Shown here: positions 61,501-64,000 of the stretch, one piece after another
Position numbering within the stretch: position 1 is the first letter of the stretch
Layout of the letters: every line of letters begins with the position of its first letter
Source: Warburgia ugandensis
Lineage: Eukaryota; Streptophyta; Magnoliopsida; Canellales; Canellaceae
DNA: 64,000 nucleotides
Assembly (NCBI GenBank): GCA_035236585.1
Contig: CP141135.1
Coordinates: 7,784,001 to 7,848,000, forward strand
Direction: 5' to 3'
Translations under genes and position numbers: made by a program
Notes under the pieces: model-generated
The model's input: only the letters and a program-made list of their open reading frames with translations
What the model was told of the DNA's origin: nothing
Database searches by the model: none

Positions 61501-61979
61501 GCATTCAACCTGCAATTATGATTTCTTCTGTTCAGAACACTTACAATCGAGGGGTGAATTTCTATGTACAAATTACCTGGCAAAAAATGGGTTGCCATTT
61601 ACTGCACTGTCTCCATCCTGAACATGTGGTTTGCTGGCTTCAAGAGCAAGAGCTTCCAGATTTGGTGAAGAACCAAAGGCAGGAGGAGGATGAACACTGA
61701 GAACAAATTAGAACATAGAAATCCAGTACAATTAATCAAATTTAGAGCATAGGCACAGGAGAAACACAAAGATGCCCATCGCAATAGTTACTAACAAACT
61801 ACATAACTAATTTAAGGTAAAAGGTCAAAGATAATAACCTGCATCTGTGTTTTCTCTTTAAAAAAAAAAATTACCTACCTCTGTTTGCTAAGATAACTTG
61901 AAGAACTTTGACAATCTTCTCTCTTTGGGGAGTTGGATGGGGAAGAATCATCTAGATTTCCATCACTTGCAAGAGAAAC
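27954..61979 (-). CDS. ACT-domain Raf-like Ser/Thr-Tyr kinase (STY8/STY17/STY46 type), 5' end missing
   Basis: Fourteen exons join in frame over 34 kb with GT-AG introns and encode about 471 codons including the stop. Order of domains: Ser-rich linker, ACT domain, TKL-type kinase domain, short basic tail ending FLSVLRRSH. In Arabidopsis the STY8/17/46 kinases are cytosolic and phosphorylate chloroplast transit peptides; the ACT domain is regulatory. Family assignment rests on the joint presence of [17 protein letters not shown], the ACT helix [17 protein letters not shown], and kinase motifs [27 protein letters not shown] and APE. All catalytic residues are intact, so the gene looks functional despite introns of up to 9.6 kb filled with mobile elements. 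The first exons (roughly 150 N-terminal residues by family comparison) should lie right of the window. Exon coordinates are given in the four entries below. Confidence 0.93.
28582..29103. mobile_element. Possible solo LTR
   Basis: The stretch starts TGTTAGG and ends GCCAACA, which is the TG...CA signature with short inverted ends, about 520 bp apart, inside a kinase intron. I see no matching 5-bp target duplication and no adjoining primer-binding site, so this is tentative. Confidence 0.3.
30911..34707 (-). mobile_element. RTE-type LINE, near full length, interrupted by a hAT MITE
   Basis: On the minus strand it runs from a 5' region with ~66-bp monomers (34540-34707), through endonuclease pieces (33930-34133 with [12 protein letters not shown]) and the reverse-transcriptase core (31740-31955 with [10 protein letters not shown] and [11 protein letters not shown]) to the C-terminal block [18 protein letters not shown] near 31200 (first residue differs here). 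It ends in a GATGAT-type tail. RTE LINEs encode one endonuclease/reverse transcriptase protein and end in short tandem repeats. The frame is broken many times. It lies in the same orientation as the host kinase gene. The length without the MITE is about 2.8 kb. Confidence 0.88.
32261..33212. mobile_element. hAT-type MITE, 952 bp, copy 1, nested in the LINE
   Basis: The terminal inverted repeats CTATGTAGTTGCAGGCGC and CTATGTAGTCGCAGGCGC match at 17 of 18 positions. The 8-bp target duplication ACAGTACA is perfect at 32253-32260 and 33213-33220. The sub-terminal regions are dense in GGCGC/GCGCC words, while the interior is very AT-rich with an internal direct duplication (AAGATACAAGCATGGG at about 32453 and 32612). 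An 8-bp duplication points to the hAT superfamily. No transposase is encoded. Confidence 0.9.
34708..37276. other. Intron sequence without recognised genes
   Basis: Part of the 7.1-kb kinase intron between the exons at 30120-30200 and 37277-37372. Apart from a dispersed direct duplication (36143-36252 and 36624-36735) I see nothing identifiable. Confidence 0.5.
36143..36735. repeat. Direct duplication of ~110 bp, copies 480 bp apart
   Basis: CCACCAAACATAGAA at 36147 recurs at about 36627. Similarity continues through GAGAACAATCATATAAAAG against AGAACGACCACATAAAAG to AATGAATTGATCAA. The copies have diverged. Origin unknown. Confidence 0.6.
37469..37531. repeat. (GT)n(GA)n compound microsatellite
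   Basis: About 10 GT units are followed by about 21 GA units, roughly 100 bp upstream (gene sense) of the DFG exon's acceptor. Reverse-complemented, it is a CT tract in the transcript. Confidence 0.95.
37532..37866 (+). other. Unrecognised open frame of ~110 codons
   Basis: After the microsatellite a frame stays open to a stop at 37866. Its composition is protein-like: Glu/Lys/Gln-rich and helical, with [12 protein letters not shown] and [13 protein letters not shown] do not recognise the family. It lies opposite in direction to the pararetroviral remnant that follows, so it may be a fragment of another mobile element. There is no start of its own outside the GA repeat. Confidence 0.35.
37975..39568 (-). 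pseudogene. Endogenous pararetrovirus (Caulimoviridae-like) movement-protein region, broken
   Basis: The minus-strand frame 39329-38343, with its extensions to 39568 and 37975, resembles the movement-protein (30K superfamily) part of a caulimovirid polyprotein of the type found widely as endogenous copies in angiosperms. The remnant is damaged: a frameshift and stop lie near 39380, further breaks near 38340 and 38216, a stop at about 37975, and a SINE is inserted at 38765-38955. I saw no coat, protease or polymerase part. It is an old insertion in a kinase intron, in the host's orientation. Assignment to genus (Florendovirus-like is one possibility) is inference from recollection of the family, not from alignment. 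Confidence 0.65.
38765..38955 (+). mobile_element. Au-type SINE inserted in the pararetroviral frame
   Basis: A full Au copy with head GGGGAGCCTTGCCGCAATGG, box B and the GCCCGCCCCTTCCCCGGACC block, close to consensus. The target duplication TTAGTAGCTAACGTTG (38749-38764) and TTAGTAGCTAATGTTG (38956-38971) differs at one base. The insertion adds about 207 bp (69 codons) to the viral frame on the opposite strand without creating a stop. Confidence 0.93.
39561..39836. repeat. Tandem pair of ~138-bp units, each a near-palindrome
   Basis: TGCGTCAAGTGCCAGCCGGC at 39561 recurs as TGCGTCAGGTTGCCAGTCGG at 39699. Within unit 1, GAAGTTGAAGATGATT (about 39587) pairs with AATCATCTCCAACTTC (about 39665). 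The pairing continues inward through ATTTCTT and ACAAA to a loop around ATATGCAT. Unit 2 folds likewise. It lies between the pararetroviral remnant and the LINE at 39872. Confidence 0.75.
39872..42982 (+). mobile_element. RTE-type LINE, near full length, plus strand
   Basis: It starts CCCTCAAGCTAGGGCG with three ~66-70-bp monomers (about 39883, 39949, 40019). Then follow an endonuclease start with IATWNIRAL and IQETKWKG (40140-40260), [20 protein letters not shown] (40530-40590), and the reverse transcriptase at 41276-42725. The catalytic box [13 protein letters not shown] is intact near 42190. The C-terminal block [18 protein letters not shown] lies near 42640. It ends in GTCTTGATGATGATGAT. 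Frames are broken after KKLEK at 40277, near 40810, and at motif A near 41930, where a small deletion removes the catalytic Asp region. It is antisense to the kinase gene. No clear target duplication was found. Confidence 0.92.
42983..44442. other. Intron spacer between LINEs
   Basis: No gene recognised. It includes a primer-binding-site-like motif (43273-43286) and a short AG microsatellite at about 43318-43334. Confidence 0.4.
43273..43286 (-). other. Primer-binding-site-like motif (initiator tRNA-Met)
   Basis: The minus strand reads TAGTATCAGAGCCA, which matches 13 of 14 bases of the TGGTATCAGAGCCA site used by many plant LTR retrotransposons and caulimovirids. On the same strand it precedes the movement-protein remnant by about 600 bp once the LINE at 39872-42982 is removed. 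It could instead mark an unrelated Copia remnant. Confidence 0.4.
44456..46202 (-). mobile_element. RTE-type LINE, 5'-truncated, with target duplication
   Basis: It carries a GATGAT-type tail at its low-coordinate end, the C-terminal [15 protein letters not shown] block, and broken reverse-transcriptase pieces (45376-45597 with [17 protein letters not shown]). It stops abruptly at 46202 and lacks the endonuclease and 5' monomers. The target duplication AGGCAAGCATATC (44443-44455) and AGGTAAGCATATC (46203-46215) confirms both ends. It lies in the host gene's orientation. Confidence 0.9.
46425..46790. repeat. Tandem duplication, period about 186 bp
   Basis: TGGAATTAAACACAGA begins both copies (46425 and 46611). 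Shared blocks include ACTGCACTATA, GATAACTGAAGATCT, ACAGAGAT and AATCACA(G/A)TATTATGCC. It is intronic and ends about 200 bp from the exon at 46995. Confidence 0.8.
47366..48048. other. Intron spacer, nothing recognised
   Basis: Left part of the 2.6-kb kinase intron before the second hAT MITE. No gene or repeat was seen. Confidence 0.45.
48057..48818. mobile_element. hAT-type MITE, 762 bp, copy 2
   Basis: The ends CTATGTAGTTAGAGGCGC and their exact reverse complement at 48801-48818 form a perfect 18-bp inverted repeat. The 8-bp target duplication AGAAAGGT is perfect at 48049-48056 and 48819-48826. The interior is related to copy 1 along its length (GCTATATATGTG, TCAAATGGAATGTTT, CGCTTAGATCTGTAAAAGCT against CTTAGATATGTGAAAGATCG), in the same orientation. 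It lacks copy 1's internal duplication, which explains most of the size difference. Confidence 0.92.
48827..50010. other. Intron spacer, nothing recognised
   Basis: Right part of the same intron, up to the exon at 50011. No frame or repeat that I can identify. Confidence 0.45.
50521..53583 (+). mobile_element. RTE-type LINE, near full length, plus strand
   Basis: Same architecture as 39872-42982: 5' monomers at about 50531, 50597 and 50662, endonuclease pieces IATWNIGTL and [21 protein letters not shown], and a reverse transcriptase with motif [12 protein letters not shown] intact. The catalytic box is altered to [11 protein letters not shown], so the second Asp is lost and the enzyme would be dead even without the many stops. 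It ends in GTCTTGATGATGATGATGA. Target duplication TGGATGCAC (50512-50520) and TGGATCCAC (53584-53592), one difference. It is antisense to the kinase gene. Confidence 0.93.
53593..55458. other. Intron spacer, nothing recognised
   Basis: AT-rich intron sequence between the LINE and the exon at 55459. No domain-bearing frame was seen. Confidence 0.45.
55459..56507 (-). other. Kinase gene exons 3-5 within the window: ACT domain
   Basis: Exons: 56507-56453 (55 nt, [19 protein letters not shown]), 56315-56205 (111 nt, [20 protein letters not shown] through [17 protein letters not shown]) and 55509-55459 (51 nt, [17 protein letters not shown]). Together they form one ACT ligand-binding/regulatory domain followed by an amphipathic helix. 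Confidence 0.92.
56508..57224. other. Intron spacer, nothing recognised
   Basis: Intron sequence right of the first ACT exon, up to the LTR-like region. No gene or repeat that I can identify. Confidence 0.4.
57225..59795 (+). mobile_element. Probable large solo LTR or LTR fragment
   Basis: It starts TGTTAGTGATAAGTG and ends in a block with TCGTGGGATCGACC, ACAACCGATTCGTGCGCTTG and a final AATCACA. This block is of the kind I associate with the 3' part of large plant Gypsy LTRs. Internally it has long pyrimidine-rich runs, and near 59490-59600 a degenerate TTTTAGAAAG/TTTTAGGAAAG array. It has no internal coding domain; the frames at 57930-58256 and 58514-58822 are Ser/Leu/Pro-rich by composition only. 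No 5-bp target duplication is visible, so the ends are approximate. Confidence 0.4.
60424..60610 (-). mobile_element. Au-type SINE
   Basis: Full-length minus-strand Au copy with clear head, box B and 3' block. The 13-bp target duplication GACAATTTTGTAA is identical at 60411-60423 and 60611-60623. It lies in the host gene's orientation. Confidence 0.93.
61577..61979 (-). other. Kinase gene exons 1-2 within the window: Ser/Pro-rich linker
   Basis: Exons: 61979-61879 (101 nt, [20 protein letters not shown] and onward) and 61696-61577 (120 nt, [20 protein letters not shown] and onward). The reading frame enters 61979 open with an AG acceptor upstream, so at least one more exon lies further right. 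I did not find it before 64000. Confidence 0.88.
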
Positions 61980-63035
61980 CTGCATAAAAGGATCAACCAG
62001 GTGCTTCCATTAACCACACTGAGGGTGCTTACTGATATAGAGAAACATGCATAAAGAAGAAGAATGAAAATTTCAGAATCTACTATGAAACAGCTTGAGG
62101 CTCATAAACATCAACACCCAAAGTTATCTATAATGGATCTCCAGAATTTTATAGTGGTAAAGCTAACTATAAATTACATACTGCAGATTCAAATAGACAT
62201 ACTTATTTCAAATACCTGAAGGTCATCAACTAAACAACAATTGGTACAAAACTATAAAATAAAAATAATAAAAAATAATAACCCATTTGTTCATTATGTT
62301 TCAGCATGAAACTGAAATTATTGAATGAGCATTATTGATATGTGCAATACAATACTTTAGAAACACAAAAAGAGCACTGGCAACATCAAGATGAATAGCA
62401 ATAATTAAGAGATGAGTAAAGACTATAAAAATAAAAATAAAAGAGCAAGACAAACAACAAGAAGTCAGAAGCAAAAACAACTGCAATGATACCACTACAA
62501 ATGAAACAAATGAGAACAGCTTTTCTGATGGCTCATGTAATAACAGAAAGATGAATACAGCCACCGTAAAGAAGTATGCAATAGTTGATTCACTAACACA
62601 AGGTGTCCTTTTCACTCAATAAATATTTGGTGATAATGAGTTATTGGCAGCATCCTTACAAGTCAAGAGCAAGATTTGCAATGGTAATGGAAGCATACAG
62701 TTCTTATGGCTTGACCATGAATCAGAGATCCCTGAAATAATTTACCATAGTGTGTTGATGAGTATCCATAAAATGATAACCATTTTTGGGGAACATGCAC
62801 ACATAAGATTTTTAAAAAAAAATGTTGATTTCATGCAATCCACCCAGGTAGAGCCAGCTACCAGCTTGATTGTCAATTTGTTCTGTTTTTTACAGACTTT
62901 CAAAACATTTTGTCCAGGAAGAAGTTGGGTAATTTCAGAAAGTTCAGTATACAATAAAAGTTTCCCAAATTCCTCTAAAGAAATAGGATTCAATTCTTTT
63001 TTTGGAGTATTGTGCTAATTGCATGATGGAAACGG
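61980..63035. other. Intron sequence with one unrecognised frame
   Basis: Part of the intron upstream of the exon ending at 61979. Apart from the minus-strand frame at 62742-62993 nothing is identifiable. Confidence 0.4.
62742..62993 (-). other. Unrecognised 83-codon frame, protein-like
   Basis: The frame has balanced, protein-like composition: NPISLEEFGKLLLYTELSEI, then PGQNVLKVCKKQNKLTIKLV. It reads through from upstream without its own convincing start. I do not recognise it. It may be an exon-sized fragment captured by a mobile element or a chance frame. It does not match the STY kinase N-terminus that I expect. Confidence 0.3.
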
Positions 63036-63200
63036 TGTGACTTGAGCATTTAGCCCAGTTGATTAAATACCTTGTCATACAACAAAGAGGAAGGGAGTTC
63101 AAGTCACCACCTACCAACTAAAAAAATATGATGGGCAAACTGTTCCTAGATAGTAGAAGTTTTCTCTTTGTATTCTTATCAAAGCACAATAAAATGTGTT
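63036..63200 (+). mobile_element. tRNA-derived SINE of a second family
   Basis: A tRNA-like head with box-A-like TTTAGCCCAGTTGATTA and box-B-like GGAGTTCAAGTC, spaced about as in a tRNA and followed by CACCACCTACCA. The sequence is unrelated to the Au family. The 3' end is not sharply defined and no target duplication was found. Confidence 0.5.
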
Positions 63201-63231
63201 AGAAAGAAGAATCTTCAAACAAATTACACAA

Positions 63232-63409
63232 AGGGCAGCCCCGGTGCATGAAGCTCCCGCCTATGCGGGGTCTAGGGAAGGGGCAGACCACAAGGGCCTA
63301 AAGTACACAGCCTTACCTTGCATTTTGCAAGAGGCTGTTTCCACGCCTTGAACACGTGACCTCAAGGTCACATGACAACAACTTTTACCGTTGCGCCATG
63401 GCTCCCCTT
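63232..63409 (-). mobile_element. Au-type SINE, youngest-looking copy
   Basis: Full-length minus-strand copy. The 19-bp target duplication CTTCAAACAAATTACACAA is identical at 63213-63231 and 63410-63428. It is the longest perfect duplication of the nine Au copies in the window. Confidence 0.95.
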
Positions 63410-63428
63410 CTTCAAACAAATTACACAA

Positions 63429-64000
63429 TGAAGAGAAATAGACTACAATGTAAAAGGTTGGATGATCTAATACTTATCCAATAATCGACAATGCTTCAAG
63501 ACAGGAATTTTCCATTCTACTTAAATTACAATTTGCATTTTCCATCATATCATAACAAGAACATATAGAAGAGGTTTACTATAATGGACTCCATCAGCAT
63601 TGAGTAAGTCAATGTCATGAAGGACCATGTGGCGTTGAGAATGTTTGCTTCCAAATCTAACAAGTTCTAATACCAAGCAAGATGAGAAAGAATAAATTGC
63701 TGTAAATGATGATGCAGTTCTTGCACAGAAGATTGGAGCTGGAATTGGAGATGATGGTGATGATGAATGAGTGGGTTTGAGTATATGCTACTCTTTCATT
63801 TTATACTTTACAAATGCTTATGATTTAGCTTCATCAATAGCCACATTCATGATTGCTAGAGAGAGTGATTATTTAATGAACATATTGCTACATTTGCTTC
63901 TTTAATGATTGTTAATTTTTTATAGGTATTTTCTACCTTGTTAATCTTTGCCGGTTTTATTGATCCAAACATTTAGCATCCAATCATATATTATAATCTA
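63429..64000. other. Intron or upstream sequence at the right edge
   Basis: No exon of the kinase was identified here. A short minus-strand stretch near 63585-63670 reads as a plausible peptide but matches nothing I know. Confidence 0.4.

Noticed and set aside
63585..63670. Peptide-like minus-strand stretch as an upstream kinase exon
   Set aside because: It does not resemble the expected STY N-terminal region and lacks a clear acceptor/donor pair in the needed phase.

Overview
The window is a stretch of AT-rich nuclear DNA from a flowering plant. Three things show this: plant-only gene families (MSL mechanosensitive channels; an ACT-domain Raf-like kinase of the STY8/17/46 type), GT-AG introns, and a plant repeat load (Au-type SINEs, RTE LINEs, hAT MITEs, a pararetrovirus remnant). 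The repeats suggest an angiosperm with mid-to-large introns. I cannot name the species.

Layout, left to right. (1) Positions 2891-5816 hold four exons of a minus-strand MSL channel gene. Its last exon should lie off the left edge. (2) Positions 5930-15568 are intergenic, with two Au SINEs, two local tandem duplications and a large CT/TA microsatellite. (3) Positions 15569-21826 hold a complete five-exon MSL paralogue on the same strand, so the two genes form a tandem pair. Exons 2 to 4 are exactly 124, 294 and 203 nt in both, and both have a TATA box about 60-100 bp upstream of the ATG. (4) Positions 22315-25630 hold two more SINEs, a decayed polygalacturonase gene and an element with long inverted repeats. 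(5) From 27954 past the right edge runs one minus-strand kinase gene. Fourteen exons (1416 nt, about 471 codons with stop) are spread over 34 kb. They encode a linker, an ACT domain, a full kinase domain and a short basic tail. The first exons are off the right edge.

The kinase introns are a trap for mobile DNA: four RTE LINEs (two in each orientation), two copies of one hAT MITE family with intact 8-bp target duplications, a caulimovirid-like movement-protein remnant carrying a SINE, an LTR-like sequence and several SINEs. Nesting gives an order of events: LINE before hAT MITE at 32261, and virus remnant before SINE at 38765. No CRISPR array, bacterial-type operon or tRNA/rRNA gene was seen. 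I found no convincing new biological system. The most interesting observations are the hAT MITE family, the inverted LINE copies flanking kinase exons, the SINE that leaves a viral frame open, and the near-palindromic duplicated hairpins beside the virus remnant.
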